Shown: positions 19,359 through 28,682, numbered from the stretch's first letter. The stretch is 64,000 bases of DNA from Ruegeria lacuscaerulensis (GCF_013033355.1 NZ_WQDY01000009.1:143019-207018), one strand, 5' to 3'. Notes: generated by a model not told the origin, from the letters alone. Numbers and translations: made by a program.

Positions 19359-20513
19359 ATGTCCTCGCGCGCGCTTCGCCAACCTCTCAGCCTGCGGCTG
19401 ACCTCGAACATCTTCCTCGCGTTCTGGTGTCTTGTCGCCGCCTTCCCGATCGTCTGGATCGCGATCATGAGCGTCAAATCCCCCGTTGACGCCTATGACA
19501 GCAACGCGCTGAACGTGATCTTTGGCCCGGCGACGCTGGCCACAGGGAACGGGCTTTCGGTTCTGGATATCATCGTTGGCATCGCGGTGATCTGGGGCGC
19601 GGCCATGGTCGTGACCAAAGTGCTTCCCGCGAAGATCAAGGAATACACGTCACCGGGCCAGGAATGGTTCGGTTGGGTGGTCGGAGTGCTTGTCGCCCTG
19701 ATCGCCTTCCTGCTGGTGTTCTTTGTGGTCTTGCCTGCGGTTCTGAATGTGCTGAACCCGCTGTTCGGTCCCCTGGGTCGCGACGTACTGGGCATGACTA
19801 CTGAACACTATAAAACCGTCTGGGTCGATCGGGGCTTTTCCAACAACTTCAAGAACTCGCTGATCGTGACCGCCGGGGTTGTGACCGTATCGCTGACCGT
19901 AGGCACACTGGCCGGTTATGGTCTGGCGCGGTCGGGCTCGACACTGGCCTTCTGGATCCTGCTGATCGCGCTGATCTTCCGCGCGCTGCCCCATTCGGTT
20001 CTGGTTGCGGGCTATCTGCCGGTCTTCATCAACTCGGCCGAATGGCTGGCGCCTATTCTGGGTGAAAATGCACCGACGCTCTATGGCAAGCCTTTCGCCG
20101 TGATCGCGGTGCTGGTGGCGATCAACCAGCCGTTCACGATCTGGATGCTGCGCTCGTTCTTCCAGAATATTCCGGCCGAACTGGACGAGGCTGCACGGGT
20201 TGATGGCTGCAACCACTTTCAGGCTTTCCGCCGCGTGATCATGCCGGTGATGTGGCCGGGGGTGATCACGACCGGGCTGTTCAGCTTCCTGCTGGCATAT
20301 AACGACTTTCTTGTGACCTCGCTGCTGCTTGATGCACAGAACCAGACGATGGTCCCCGCCATTGCGGGCATGTTCAACCGCGAGACAACGACGACCGATC
20401 AGGTGGTCGCTGTGGCCGCTGCGGTGTCGATCATCGCCCCGCTGTTCTTCCTTGTGATGATCTTCCAACGCCAAATCGTTAGTGGCCTGACCGCTGGCGC
20501 AGTAAAAGGATAA
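19359..20513 (+). CDS. ABC transporter permease, MalG/UgpE type
   Basis: This 384-aa permease carries the EAA loop DEAARVDGCNHFQAFRRVIM near residues 275-294 and six or more membrane helices. It is about 100 residues longer than the usual 280-aa MalG type. An insert near residues 50-130 holds two extra hydrophobic segments (VLDIIVGIAVIWGAAMVV and GWVVGVLVALIAFLLVFFVV) separated by a charged loop. It pairs with the preceding permease. The inserted membrane hairpin is the unusual element, and it may mark a subfamily of importers. Confidence 0.88.
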   Translation: MSSRALRQPLSLRLTSNIFLAFWCLVAAFPIVWIAIMSVKSPVDAYDSNALNVIFGPATLATGNGLSVLDIIVGIAVIWGAAMVVTKVLPAKIKEYTSPGQEWFGWVVGVLVALIAFLLVFFVVLPAVLNVLNPLFGPLGRDVLGMTTEHYKTVWVDRGFSNNFKNSLIVTAGVVTVSLTVGTLAGYGLARSGSTLAFWILLIALIFRALPHSVLVAGYLPVFINSAEWLAPILGENAPTLYGKPFAVIAVLVAINQPFTIWMLRSFFQNIPAELDEAARVDGCNHFQAFRRVIMPVMWPGVITTGLFSFLLAYNDFLVTSLLLDAQNQTMVPAIAGMFNRETTTTDQVVAVAAAVSIIAPLFFLVMIFQRQIVSGLTAGAVKG

Positions 20514-20517
20514 AGAA

Positions 20518-21048
20518 ATGAAGGGTTCCCGCCCGGAACAAGCCGTTCTGACCCGTGATACGGACATGTCCAAAACGGATGAAACGCGCCGTGTGATCGA
20601 GACGATGGTCGATGGTCTAAATGACCACCGCATTGATGATATCGGCGAGTTCTTCTCGCAAGGATTCCGCTGGTTGGGCAATCAGGGCTGCGGTACCAAG
20701 ACCGGCTTGAAAGAGTTTCAGGACAACTGGCAGCGCCCCTTCCAGGCCGCGTTTTCCGACAAGACCTGCATCGATGAGGCTCGTCTTTACATGGGCGAAT
20801 GGGCCGCCGCCTTTGGCCGGCAAGAGGCCACGCATTCCGGCGAGTTTCTGGGCATCGCCCCCACCGGCAAGCGGGTTGAAATCCGGTACATGGATTTCTG
20901 GAAAGTGGTCGATGGCAAGATCGTCGACAACTGGGTGAATGTGGATTTCGCCCATGTGGCCGCACAGCTGGGGGTCGATCTGTTCAATGGCGAGGGCTGG
21001 GAAGCCTATGACCGGGGTGAGAAAACCGCCCCCCGCCCCGACAAGTAA
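20518..21048 (+). CDS. SnoaL/NTF2-like protein, single domain
   Basis: This 176-aa protein is one SnoaL-like domain: a helical start ([20 protein letters not shown]), then [12 protein letters not shown], and a final strand set with [33 protein letters not shown]. The APTGK...DGKI.DNW pattern is that of the SnoaL/ester-cyclase group. It follows the second permease by 4 bases and precedes the HisD-family gene by 11. The start is uncertain: the ATG at 20518 is used, but MSKTDETRR (ATG at 20566) would also give a complete domain. The reaction is unknown. Confidence 0.75.
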   Translation: MKGSRPEQAVLTRDTDMSKTDETRRVIETMVDGLNDHRIDDIGEFFSQGFRWLGNQGCGTKTGLKEFQDNWQRPFQAAFSDKTCIDEARLYMGEWAAAFGRQEATHSGEFLGIAPTGKRVEIRYMDFWKVVDGKIVDNWVNVDFAHVAAQLGVDLFNGEGWEAYDRGEKTAPRPDK

Positions 21049-21059
21049 GGATCAGGACT

Positions 21060-22391
21060 ATGGCAATCGAGTATCTCAAACGCGGCAAATCCGACGCTGA
21101 CCGGGCCGAGGATGACGCCAAGACCCGCGCCGTGGTCGAGGCCACGCTGAAAGACATCGAAACCCGTGGCGACGCCGCCGTGCGCGAGCTGAGCGAGAAG
21201 TTCGACAATTACTCGCCCGCCTCGTTTCGCCTGTCGCCAGATCAGATCGACGAGCTGATCGGCCAACTGACCGAGCGTGAGCTGGACGATATCAAATTCG
21301 CGCAGGAACAGGTGCGCAACTTTGCGCAGGCGCAGCGGGACTCGATGCTGGATATCGAGGTTGAAACCCTGCCCGGCGTCATTCTCGGCCACAAGAACAT
21401 CCCGGTGCAATCGGTTGGCTGCTATGTGCCCGGCGGCAAGTTCCCAATGGTGGCTTCGGCTCATATGTCGGTGGCGACAGCCAGCGTGGCGGGTGTGCCA
21501 AGGATCATCGCCTGCACACCTCCGTTTCAGGGTAAACCGAACCCGGCAGTGATCGCCGCCATGCATCTGGGCGGCGCGCACGAGATTTACGTCATGGGCG
21601 GCATTCAGGCCATCGGCGCGATGGCGCTGGGGACCGAAACCATCGACCCGGTTCACATGTTGGTCGGTCCCGGCAACGCCTTTGTGGCCGAAGCCAAGCG
21701 CCAGTTGTTTGGCCGCGTGGGGATTGACCTCTTCGCAGGTCCTACCGAGACCATGGTGATCGCAGATGAGACTGCAGCGGATGCAGAGCTTTGCGCCACC
21801 GACCTGCTGGGTCAGGCCGAACATGGCTATAACAGCCCCTGTGTGTTGCTGACCAATTCGCGCAAGTTGGCCGAAGATACTCTGGCCGAGGTCTACCGCC
21901 TGCTGGGTATACTGCCAACCGCCGACACCGCGAAAGTGTCCTGGGAAGAATATGGCGAGGTGATCGTTTGTGACACCTATGATGAGATGCTGCAGGTCGC
22001 CGATGACATCGCCTCTGAGCATGTGCAGGTGATGACCGACCGCGATGACTGGTTCCTTGAGAACATGACCTGCTACGGCGCGCTGTTCCTTGGGCCGCGC
22101 ACCAATGTGTCGAATGGGGACAAGGTAATTGGCACTAACCACACACTGCCCACCAAAAAGGCCGGGCGCTATACCGGCGGGCTTTGGGTGGGTAAGTACC
22201 TGAAAACGCACAGCTACCAGAAGGTTCTTACTGATGAGGCGGCGACGCTGATCGGCGAATATGGCTCGCGCCTGTGTATGCTGGAAGGCTTCGTGGGCCA
22301 TGCCGAGCAATGCAATGTCCGCGTCCGCCGCTATGGCGGGATTAACGTCCCTTATGGCGAGGCGGCCCCGTATCGGGACGCCGCCGAATGA
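21060..22391 (+). CDS. Histidinol dehydrogenase-family dehydrogenase in a catabolic operon
   Basis: This 443-aa protein is a full-length HisD homologue. The zinc ligands and catalytic bases known for histidinol dehydrogenase are all kept: Gln252 and His255 (QAEHG), Glu320 and His321 (SEHV), Asp354 (NGDK) and His414 (EGFVGHAEQ). HisD-family enzymes oxidise a primary alcohol to a carboxylate in two NAD-dependent steps. The context is not histidine synthesis; it sits in an ABC-importer operon, as does the related sulfopropanediol dehydrogenase HpsN. No sulfonate-cleaving enzyme is encoded here, so a different polyol- or amino-alcohol-like substrate is likely. Its stop overlaps the next ATG by 4 bases. 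Confidence 0.85.
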   Translation: MAIEYLKRGKSDADRAEDDAKTRAVVEATLKDIETRGDAAVRELSEKFDNYSPASFRLSPDQIDELIGQLTERELDDIKFAQEQVRNFAQAQRDSMLDIEVETLPGVILGHKNIPVQSVGCYVPGGKFPMVASAHMSVATASVAGVPRIIACTPPFQGKPNPAVIAAMHLGGAHEIYVMGGIQAIGAMALGTETIDPVHMLVGPGNAFVAEAKRQLFGRVGIDLFAGPTETMVIADETAADAELCATDLLGQAEHGYNSPCVLLTNSRKLAEDTLAEVYRLLGILPTADTAKVSWEEYGEVIVCDTYDEMLQVADDIASEHVQVMTDRDDWFLENMTCYGALFLGPRTNVSNGDKVIGTNHTLPTKKAGRYTGGLWVGKYLKTHSYQKVLTDEAATLIGEYGSRLCMLEGFVGHAEQCNVRVRRYGGINVPYGEAAPYRDAAE

Positions 22392-23440
22392 GCGACCCCC
22401 ATACACAGCACAAGGCCCTGATCGCGCAGGTCAGGGCGGCTATGTATGACTTTACCGAAACGGGTGTGCGGCAGGCGCTGGCCAAGGTCAGCGCTCCGGA
22501 TGCCCTGTTTCGGTTGTGCCATCCGTTTGGCGACAGCACCGGCAGCGATGCCTTCTACGACACTGCCTTTAAGGGTCTGCTGGACGCATGGCCTGACTTG
22601 GAGCGGCGCGACTACATCGTCATGGCCGGGCCGGATGAACACGGTGCGGATTGGGTCGGTTGCGGCGGCTATTATACCGGTACCTTCACCGGGCCGTGGT
22701 TGGATATCCCGCCGACCGGCCATCAGGTGACAATGCGGTTCCATGAATTCTATCGCTTCCGTGACGGCAAGATCGTCGAGATGCAGGCGCTGTGGGACAT
22801 CCCCGAAGTGATGATGCAGGCCAACGCCTGGCCCATGGCCCCCAGTCTTGGGCATGAATGGCAGGTGCCGGGCCCCGCGACGCAGGATGGTCTGGTGCCG
22901 GGGCCATATGATGCCGATAAAGGTCAGCAGACATGCCAGCACATCATCGACATGCTGGATCACCTCAAGAAACACCCATCAGAAGGTGGGCCGGAGGTGA
23001 TGGAGATGGAAAAGTTCTGGCATCCCCGCATGAACTGGTACGGCCCCGCCGGGATCGGAACCGGGCGCGGCTATGCTGGGTTTCGCAACTGGCACCAGAT
23101 TCCGTTCCTGAACGGGATGCCGGATCGCGGGAAGTATGTGGATGACATCACCTATCACTTCTTTGGCGATGGCGAATACGCCGCCGTCACCGGCTGGCCG
23201 AACATGATCCAGACGGTGACCCATGACGGTTGGATGGGGATTGCGCCCTCGGGCCAGCGGATCACCATGCGCAGCCTTGATTTCTGGCGGCTCGAGAATG
23301 GCCTGATCCGCGAAAACTGGGTTCTGGTAGATCTTCTAGACGCATACCGCCAACTGGGAGTTGACGTGTTCGCCCGTCTGCGGGAATTCAACAAGGCCCG
23401 AAATATGGGCCGTATTGAAATACCGGATGGAATGAGCTGA
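22388..23440 (+). CDS. SnoaL/NTF2-like protein, two-domain
   Basis: This 350-aa protein has two SnoaL-like repeats, roughly 10-155 and 195-340. The first ends with [18 protein letters not shown] and [14 protein letters not shown], the second with [18 protein letters not shown] and [14 protein letters not shown], showing the duplication clearly. It resembles the protein encoded leftward at 14768-15838 in layout (each has a [16 protein letters not shown] segment at the start of repeat two). The start overlaps the stop of the HisD-family gene, and its own TGA overlaps the SDR start by 1 base. No reaction is known; a cyclase, isomerase or dehydratase role is plausible. Confidence 0.76.
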   Translation: MSDPHTQHKALIAQVRAAMYDFTETGVRQALAKVSAPDALFRLCHPFGDSTGSDAFYDTAFKGLLDAWPDLERRDYIVMAGPDEHGADWVGCGGYYTGTFTGPWLDIPPTGHQVTMRFHEFYRFRDGKIVEMQALWDIPEVMMQANAWPMAPSLGHEWQVPGPATQDGLVPGPYDADKGQQTCQHIIDMLDHLKKHPSEGGPEVMEMEKFWHPRMNWYGPAGIGTGRGYAGFRNWHQIPFLNGMPDRGKYVDDITYHFFGDGEYAAVTGWPNMIQTVTHDGWMGIAPSGQRITMRSLDFWRLENGLIRENWVLVDLLDAYRQLGVDVFARLREFNKARNMGRIEIPDGMS

Positions 23441-24204
23441 TGACTGACCTGCCCCGCACCCCTTCGTTTTCGCTAAGCGGTAAAACCGCGCTGGTTACCG
23501 GCGCCTCGTCGGGTATCGGTCAGGGCTGCGCCGTGGCGCTTGCCGAGGCCGGGGCGCATGTGGTCTGTGCTGCGCGCGGGGTGGATCGGCTGGCTGAGAC
23601 CGTCGCCGCGCTGCAGGCGCAGGGCTGGTCGGCCGAGGCTGCGGTGGTGGATCAGGGCGACTTGCAGGCGCTGAAACAGCTGTTCGAAGGCCGCACTTTT
23701 GACGTGGTCGTCAATTCCGCCGGAACCGCCCGCCACAGCCCGGCTGTCGAGACCACGCCTGAAGATTTCGACGCAGTTACCAGCGTCAATCTGCGTTCGG
23801 CCTATTTCCTGTCGTCCTATGCGGCCAAGGCGCTGCTGGCGGCGGACAGGCCGGGGTCGATCATTCATATCTCAAGCCAGATGGGCCATGTGGGCGGCGT
23901 GGACCGGGCGCTTTATTGCGCCACCAAACACGGGCTTGAGGGCATGGTCAAAGCGATGGCTATCGAATGGGGCAAACAGCGCATCCGCATCAACACGGTC
24001 TGCCCAACCTTCATCCGCACGCCACTGACACAATCCACGTTTGATAACCCCGAACGCGCCGCGTGGATCATGGACAAGATCAAGCTGGATCGCGTGGGAG
24101 AGGTCGAAGATATCATGGGTGCCGTAACCTATCTGGCCTCGGACGCTTCGGCGCTGGTGACGGGCACCTCGATGTTGATTGACGGGGGGTGGACGGCGGA
24201 CTGA
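23440..24204 (+). CDS. Short-chain dehydrogenase/reductase (SDR)
   Basis: The 254-aa classical SDR has the nucleotide motif TGASSGIGQG near residues 20-29, NSAGTA near 89-94, the catalytic Ser in HISSQMG near 144 and YCATK with Tyr and Lys near 158-162. The C-terminal GTSMLIDGGWTAD is standard. It would interconvert an alcohol and a ketone with NAD(P). The A of its TGA is the A of the next ATG, so translation is coupled on both sides. It probably oxidises a ring or chain hydroxyl of the imported substrate. Confidence 0.9.
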   Translation: MTDLPRTPSFSLSGKTALVTGASSGIGQGCAVALAEAGAHVVCAARGVDRLAETVAALQAQGWSAEAAVVDQGDLQALKQLFEGRTFDVVVNSAGTARHSPAVETTPEDFDAVTSVNLRSAYFLSSYAAKALLAADRPGSIIHISSQMGHVGGVDRALYCATKHGLEGMVKAMAIEWGKQRIRINTVCPTFIRTPLTQSTFDNPERAAWIMDKIKLDRVGEVEDIMGAVTYLASDASALVTGTSMLIDGGWTAD

Positions 24205-24959
24205 TGCGCTATGACGACAAGGATATCAGCATTCAACGCCGTCTACGGGATGCGATCCTTGATGCTATCGTCGAAGAAGGCAAAACGATGATCTATCGAC
24301 CCTCTGCCGGGATGGCGAATGAAGAACCGCATCACTTTTGGGGGCGTTTTGGCCCGATCTTGGACGAATACGGATTGAAACAGATCGACAAAGACTCTGT
24401 TCGGGAAGATGCGCAGCAACGGATCGGTAAACTGAACGAACCCGATGCCGATACGGTGCATCAGCTATTTGTTCAGTTTCTGGGCGAGCGCCCCGGAAGC
24501 CAACTGCCGGACACCCGGGGTGACTTTCAAGTACCGGACAGTCTGCGTGGGGTCATGGATGCCTGTTGCGATTTGACCTTTGCGGTTCCTACGATCTCGC
24601 GCGGTTTTCGTTGGACCGAGCGGGTTGCCCCCGTCATGCGTGACGCAAAACGTTGGGACCATGAAGGTGTGTCCAAGCAGGACGAAAGCCAGGCTATGGT
24701 TTCCGAATTTCGTGCGCAACGTGAACAGCGCGGTCGTGAGTTTGAAAAAACGGCACCGATCCATGCCATAGACGGTCTGCGGGACATAGCAAAAGCCGAA
24801 GGCCCAATGGCAGCATTGCAATCCCTGAATCAATACCACGATGGCAATGCATGGCTGAGCATTCACGACCCGACCGTACCGCGTGGTATGCCGACGATGG
24901 GGCTAGATGCTGGGATGATATTGCTGGCTGCATTGTTGAGAGAGAAACCGGATGGCTGA
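24204..24959 (+). CDS. Unrecognised conserved-looking cytoplasmic protein
   Basis: I do not recognise this 251-aa protein. It has no signal peptide and no membrane helix. It is mixed charged/polar, with two Cys together (DACCDLTF near residue 116) and several His, Asp and Trp (PHHFWGRFG near 46, KRWDHEG near 154). The C-terminal half has SLNQYHDGNAWLSIHDP and PRGMPTMGLDAG. Placement argues strongly that it is a real gene: its ATG shares one base with the SDR stop and its end overlaps the LacI-type gene by 8 bases. It is likely a pathway enzyme or partner. Confidence 0.7.
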   Translation: MRYDDKDISIQRRLRDAILDAIVEEGKTMIYRPSAGMANEEPHHFWGRFGPILDEYGLKQIDKDSVREDAQQRIGKLNEPDADTVHQLFVQFLGERPGSQLPDTRGDFQVPDSLRGVMDACCDLTFAVPTISRGFRWTERVAPVMRDAKRWDHEGVSKQDESQAMVSEFRAQREQRGREFEKTAPIHAIDGLRDIAKAEGPMAALQSLNQYHDGNAWLSIHDPTVPRGMPTMGLDAGMILLAALLREKPDG

Positions 24960-25995
24960 AAAGGTCACATCCCTGCAGGTTGCGCAACTGGCCGGTGTCA
25001 GCCAGTCAGCGGTCAGCCGGGTTTTCACGCCCGGTGCCTCGGTCAGCAAAAAGACCGAAGACAAAGTGCGCAAGGCAGCTGCTGAGCTGGGTTACAGGCC
25101 CAATGTTCTGGCCCGTGCCATGGTCTCGGGCAAAAGCCGCATCATCGGTTTGGTGGTGGGGTATCTTGAGAATTACTTCTATCCCGAGGCGCTTGAGAAG
25201 CTCTCCAACGCGCTGCAGGAACAGGGCTATCACGTGCTGATCTTCATGGCCTCACGCTCGGCCGGGAATATTGACGACGTGATGGATGAAATTCTGGATT
25301 ATCAGGTCGATGGGGTCGTTCTGGCCTCGGTTCCAATGTCGTCGGATATCGCCACGCGCTGTCAGCAGGCCGGCGTTCCGGTGGTGCTGTTCAACCGCAC
25401 GCAGGATCTTGACGGGATCACCACAGTGGCCTCGGACAACTATGCGGGCGGGCGCAAAGTGGCCGAGTTTCTGCTGGCCGGAGGGCATGAGCGCATTGCT
25501 TATGTTGCGGGCTGGCAGGGCGCCTCGACCCAGCGCGACCGCGAGGCGGGGTTCCGCGCGGCATTGGCTGAAGGCGGGCAGGATGTGTTCGCCCATGATG
25601 TCGGAGATTTCCATACTGAGAACGCCCGCGCCGCCGCCCGTCGGATGTTTGATGTTGCCCCCGGCAAACGGCCCGACGCGGTGTTTGTGGCCAATGATCA
25701 CATGGCTTTGGCGGTGATGGACGTGATCCGCTTTGAACTGGGCCTGCGCGTGCCCGAGGATGTCTCGGTCATTGGTTATGACGACGTGCCGCCCGCCGGG
25801 TGGCCCGCCTATAACCTGACGACCATCCGCCAGCGCGCCAATCTGATGGTGGCTGAAACCGTCACCGCATTGCTTGACCATATCGACACCCCGGCCACGG
25901 CCAAACCGCGGAAAGTGGCCATTGACGGGCCGCTGATCGTGCGGACCTCCGCGCGGTTGCCGAAGGGGTGGGAACCACAAAGGACTGAGACATGA
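24952..25995 (+). CDS. LacI-family transcriptional regulator
   Basis: This 347-aa regulator has the LacI HTH at residues 5-25 (TSLQVAQLAGVSQSAVSRVF), the hinge with ELGYRPNVLARAM near 44-56, and a periplasmic-binding-protein-like effector domain with the GYDDVPPAGWP segment near 272-282. It is embedded in the operon, overlapping the upstream gene by 8 bases and the downstream gene by 4. It is the obvious candidate for binding the two palindromes at 15,838-15,911, which have the LacI-type central CG. The effector is probably the transported compound or a product of it. Confidence 0.92.
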   Translation: MAEKVTSLQVAQLAGVSQSAVSRVFTPGASVSKKTEDKVRKAAAELGYRPNVLARAMVSGKSRIIGLVVGYLENYFYPEALEKLSNALQEQGYHVLIFMASRSAGNIDDVMDEILDYQVDGVVLASVPMSSDIATRCQQAGVPVVLFNRTQDLDGITTVASDNYAGGRKVAEFLLAGGHERIAYVAGWQGASTQRDREAGFRAALAEGGQDVFAHDVGDFHTENARAAARRMFDVAPGKRPDAVFVANDHMALAVMDVIRFELGLRVPEDVSVIGYDDVPPAGWPAYNLTTIRQRANLMVAETVTALLDHIDTPATAKPRKVAIDGPLIVRTSARLPKGWEPQRTET

Positions 25996-26981
25996 AAGGC
26001 TTTGATCCGAAATTCCGGGATTTCCCGGACTACATCATCGGCATCACCAAAGAAATTTGGGAGGATCGCGGCATCGCGACCCTGCACGAGTATTACGGCA
26101 AGGATATCGTGGTGCGGATGCCGGGCAGTGTCTCGACCGGCAATCAGGGTGTTATCGGCGCGACCATGGCGACACTGGCCGAGTTCCCCGACCGTACCCT
26201 TCTGGGCGAGGATGTGATCTGGTCCGGTACGCCCGAGGATGGGATGCTGTCGAGCCACCGCATCATGTCCAGCGCCACGCATCTGGGCGATGGCGCGTTC
26301 GGCAAGGCGACCGGGTCCAAGCTGCGCTATCGCATTCTGGCCGACTGCCATGCCCGCAACAATACCATCGACGATGAATGGCTGATCCGCGACAATGGCG
26401 CGATCGTCCGGCAGATGGGGTGGGAGCCCAAGGAATTTGCCCGCGACCTGATCGCGCGTGAGGGCGGGGCCGAGGCATGCGTCAAACCTCTGACCCCGGC
26501 CAATGATCTGGACGGGCCGTACAAAGGGCGGGGGAATGACAACGAATGGGGCCAGCGCCATGCTGACCTGCTGACCCGGATGATGGGCGCGGATATGGGG
26601 GCGGTTGAACGCGACTATGATCGTGCCGTGCAAAGTGAATATCCCGGTGGGGCCACCGGCCACGGGCGCGACGCGGTGGACCGGTTCTGGATGTCTCTGC
26701 GTGCCGCGCTGCCCAATGCGACCTTTACCATTCATCACCAAATCGGGCGCGAGGATGCCAACATGCCGCCCCGCTCGGCCATCCGTTGGAGCTTGCATGG
26801 CAAACATGATGGCTGGGGGGCGTTTGGCGTGCCCACCGGGGCGGACCTTTTTGTGATGGGCATCAGCCACGCCGAATGGGGCGAACTGATCGGCGGCGAT
26901 ATCCGCCTGCGCCGCGAATGGACCCTGTTCGATGAAACGGCGATCTGGAAGCAGCTTCTTCTGACGACCGGAGACCTGTGA
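25992..26981 (+). CDS. SnoaL/NTF2-like protein, probably two-domain
   Basis: This 329-aa protein begins with a SnoaL-type pattern (DFPDYIIGITKEIWEDRGIATLHEYYGKDIVV) and continues with RILADCHARNNTIDDEWLIRDNGAIVRQMG. A second similar unit from about residue 175 ends RLRREWTLFDETAIWKQLL. It is the fourth member of this fold in the locus, but more distant from the two proteins with WGPxGIG motifs. Its ATG overlaps the LacI-type gene stop. The substrate and reaction are unknown. A 142-base gap with a strong hairpin follows it. Confidence 0.68.
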   Translation: MKGFDPKFRDFPDYIIGITKEIWEDRGIATLHEYYGKDIVVRMPGSVSTGNQGVIGATMATLAEFPDRTLLGEDVIWSGTPEDGMLSSHRIMSSATHLGDGAFGKATGSKLRYRILADCHARNNTIDDEWLIRDNGAIVRQMGWEPKEFARDLIAREGGAEACVKPLTPANDLDGPYKGRGNDNEWGQRHADLLTRMMGADMGAVERDYDRAVQSEYPGGATGHGRDAVDRFWMSLRAALPNATFTIHHQIGREDANMPPRSAIRWSLHGKHDGWGAFGVPTGADLFVMGISHAEWGELIGGDIRLRREWTLFDETAIWKQLLLTTGDL

Positions 26982-27009
26982 TGCCAACCTGCCTCAAACC
27001 CAGCGAACA

Positions 27010-27037
27010 GGCGCGGCGGTATCACTGCCACCGCGCC
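27010..27037 (+). other. Intercistronic hairpin in the catabolic operon
   Basis: GGCGCGG (27010-27016) pairs with CCGCGCC (27031-27037), and further GG/CC pairs extend the stem inward after one mismatch. It sits in the largest gap of the rightward operon (26982-27123), which holds no gene. It has no T-run, so it is more likely a processing or stability element than a terminator. Confidence 0.45.
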
Positions 27038-27123
27038 GCGCTGCGGGCGCGCCGGCTGAACAATCACCCTCCTGGGGCGACGGGCTAACCCCCATCGCAA
27101 CACACCCCCTTTAGGAGATCACC

Positions 27124-28083
27124 ATGAGCACCATCCAACAACGCATCGTCCGCTACGGCGAGTTGCAGCCCTGCAAAACCGCCTTTATCGACGCCCATAC
27201 GCCGGGAAGCGATCAGAAAGAGAACTTTACCATCATCGGCGGCGGCGTTTCTGAAAGCCCCGATCAGCATGTCCATATCACCGACAAGATCGGCTTTAAT
27301 ATCGGTGCGGCAGGCCAGCCTCCGAAATGCCGCAACTCACTGCACAGCCACACCACGGCCGAGGTGTTCTTTGTCGCCAAAGGGCGCTGGCGGTTCTTCT
27401 GGGGGCGCTATGGCACGGCGGGTGAGTTCATCGCCGAAGAGGGCGATATCTTCAACATTCCCACCGGTATCTTTCGCGGGTTCGAAAATGTGGGTCAGGA
27501 TTACGGGATGATCATGTCCATCCTGGGCGGCGACGATGCCGGAGGCGGTGTCACTTGGGCCCCGCAAGTGATCGAGGATGCGCAGGCCCACGGCCTGATG
27601 CTGGGCGACAATGGCGTGCTGTATGACAGCAAGAAAGGGCAAGAGCTGCCCCACAACGTGCGCCCTATGCCTTTGCTGACCGAGGAAGAGCTGAAATCCT
27701 ATCCCGAGGTGCCGGTCGAGGATGTGGTCGGCAAATACGTTGCGCGGTATTGGGACTTGATGGCCCTGTCGGCCAACAAACCGGCAGTGGTGATAGGCGA
27801 GAACGGATGGATCAAGGACAAACCCGGTTTCGAAGTCGATTTTCTGGGCCGAGGATCGTGTGTGCCAGACGCAGTCACAAGCGACAAACCCGTGGTTCTG
27901 ATGCCGGCCAGTGGGCATTGGCGGATTGCGGTAGACGACCATGAGACCACATTGTCCGTGGGCGACACCGCTCTGGTTCTGCCGGGTGAATCCTATAGTG
28001 TTGTCCCATCCATGACCGGGCAGGCTGGCCTGTACCGGATTACCGCAACCAATGATCCGGCCGGAGCAACCTGGACAGGATGA
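27124..28083 (+). CDS. Cupin (bicupin) protein with an altered second metal motif
   Basis: This 319-aa protein has a first cupin domain with HSHTTAEVFFVAKG near residues 73-86, which supplies two His and Glu. The second motif GDIFNIPTGIFRGFEN near 107-122 follows G(x5)PxG(x2)H(x3)N except that the His is Arg. A second, shorter cupin-like region at about 250-310 (PASGHWRIAVDDHETTLSVG, VLPGESYSV) lacks clear ligands. Cupin enzymes of this kind are dioxygenases, isomerases or sensors; the missing His makes a standard dioxygenase doubtful. AGGAG precedes its ATG. Its stop overlaps the methyltransferase start. Confidence 0.75.
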   Translation: MSTIQQRIVRYGELQPCKTAFIDAHTPGSDQKENFTIIGGGVSESPDQHVHITDKIGFNIGAAGQPPKCRNSLHSHTTAEVFFVAKGRWRFFWGRYGTAGEFIAEEGDIFNIPTGIFRGFENVGQDYGMIMSILGGDDAGGGVTWAPQVIEDAQAHGLMLGDNGVLYDSKKGQELPHNVRPMPLLTEEELKSYPEVPVEDVVGKYVARYWDLMALSANKPAVVIGENGWIKDKPGFEVDFLGRGSCVPDAVTSDKPVVLMPASGHWRIAVDDHETTLSVGDTALVLPGESYSVVPSMTGQAGLYRITATNDPAGATWTG

Positions 28084-28682
28084 CCGCAGACCCGCAGGAT
28101 ACCCATGCAGTCTATGAGCGGCAGGCGACAGAGTATGACAAACGTCGTTCCAAAGCTCTGTTCGAAGCGCGCTGGTTGGCGCGCTTCACGGCCAGTCTTA
28201 AACCGGGTGATCACGTGTTGGATCTGGGGTGCGGAACAGGTGACCCAATCGCCCGTTGGTTCATGGCCGAAGGGTTTGACGTCACGGGCGTCGACTTTTC
28301 CAAGGCCATGCTGGCCATCGCCCGCGACCGGTGGCCTGACGGAGACTGGCTGCATTCCGATATGCGGGATTTCGATCTGGGTCGTCAGTTCGATGGTATT
28401 ATCGCATGGAACAGCTTTTTTCACCTGACGGCCGCAGAGCAAAAAGCCTGTATCGCCCGCATGGCGCGCCACTTGCGATCTGGTGGGATGCTGATGTTGA
28501 CGGTCGGTCCGCGCGCAGGCGAGGCAAGCGGTACAGTTGGCGCAGAAATGGTCTACCACGCGTCTCTTTCGCCTGCCGGATATGCCGGGTGCCTTGAGGA
28601 CAACGGGCTTCAGATGACCGGATTTCTGGCCGAGGACCCTGAAACGCAAAGCCACACCGTGTTGATGGCGCGAAAACTATAA
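28080..28682 (+). CDS. Class I SAM-dependent methyltransferase
   Basis: The 200-aa protein has motif I VLDLGCGTGDP near residues 46-56, an acidic VTGVDFSKAML near 70-80 for the SAM ribose, and GIIAWNSFFHL near 105. It belongs to the broad Methyltransf_25/11 group, which methylates small molecules. Its start overlaps the cupin stop (ATGA) and it is followed 11 bases later, after an AAGGAGG site, by a MetE-like gene. The pair could add and remove or transfer a methyl group on a pathway intermediate, but this is inference. Confidence 0.83.
   Translation: MTADPQDTHAVYERQATEYDKRRSKALFEARWLARFTASLKPGDHVLDLGCGTGDPIARWFMAEGFDVTGVDFSKAMLAIARDRWPDGDWLHSDMRDFDLGRQFDGIIAWNSFFHLTAAEQKACIARMARHLRSGGMLMLTVGPRAGEASGTVGAEMVYHASLSPAGYAGCLEDNGLQMTGFLAEDPETQSHTVLMARKL

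Noticed and set aside
21060..22391. Calling the HisD-family gene hisD of histidine biosynthesis, or hpsN.
   Set aside because: No histidine gene is nearby and the context is an importer-linked catabolic operon. For hpsN the sulfonate-degradation partners are missing.
21006..22406. 466-codon minus-strand frame opposite the HisD-family gene.
   Set aside because: Antisense shadow of a gene with all catalytic residues conserved; His/Gly-rich translation without a domain.
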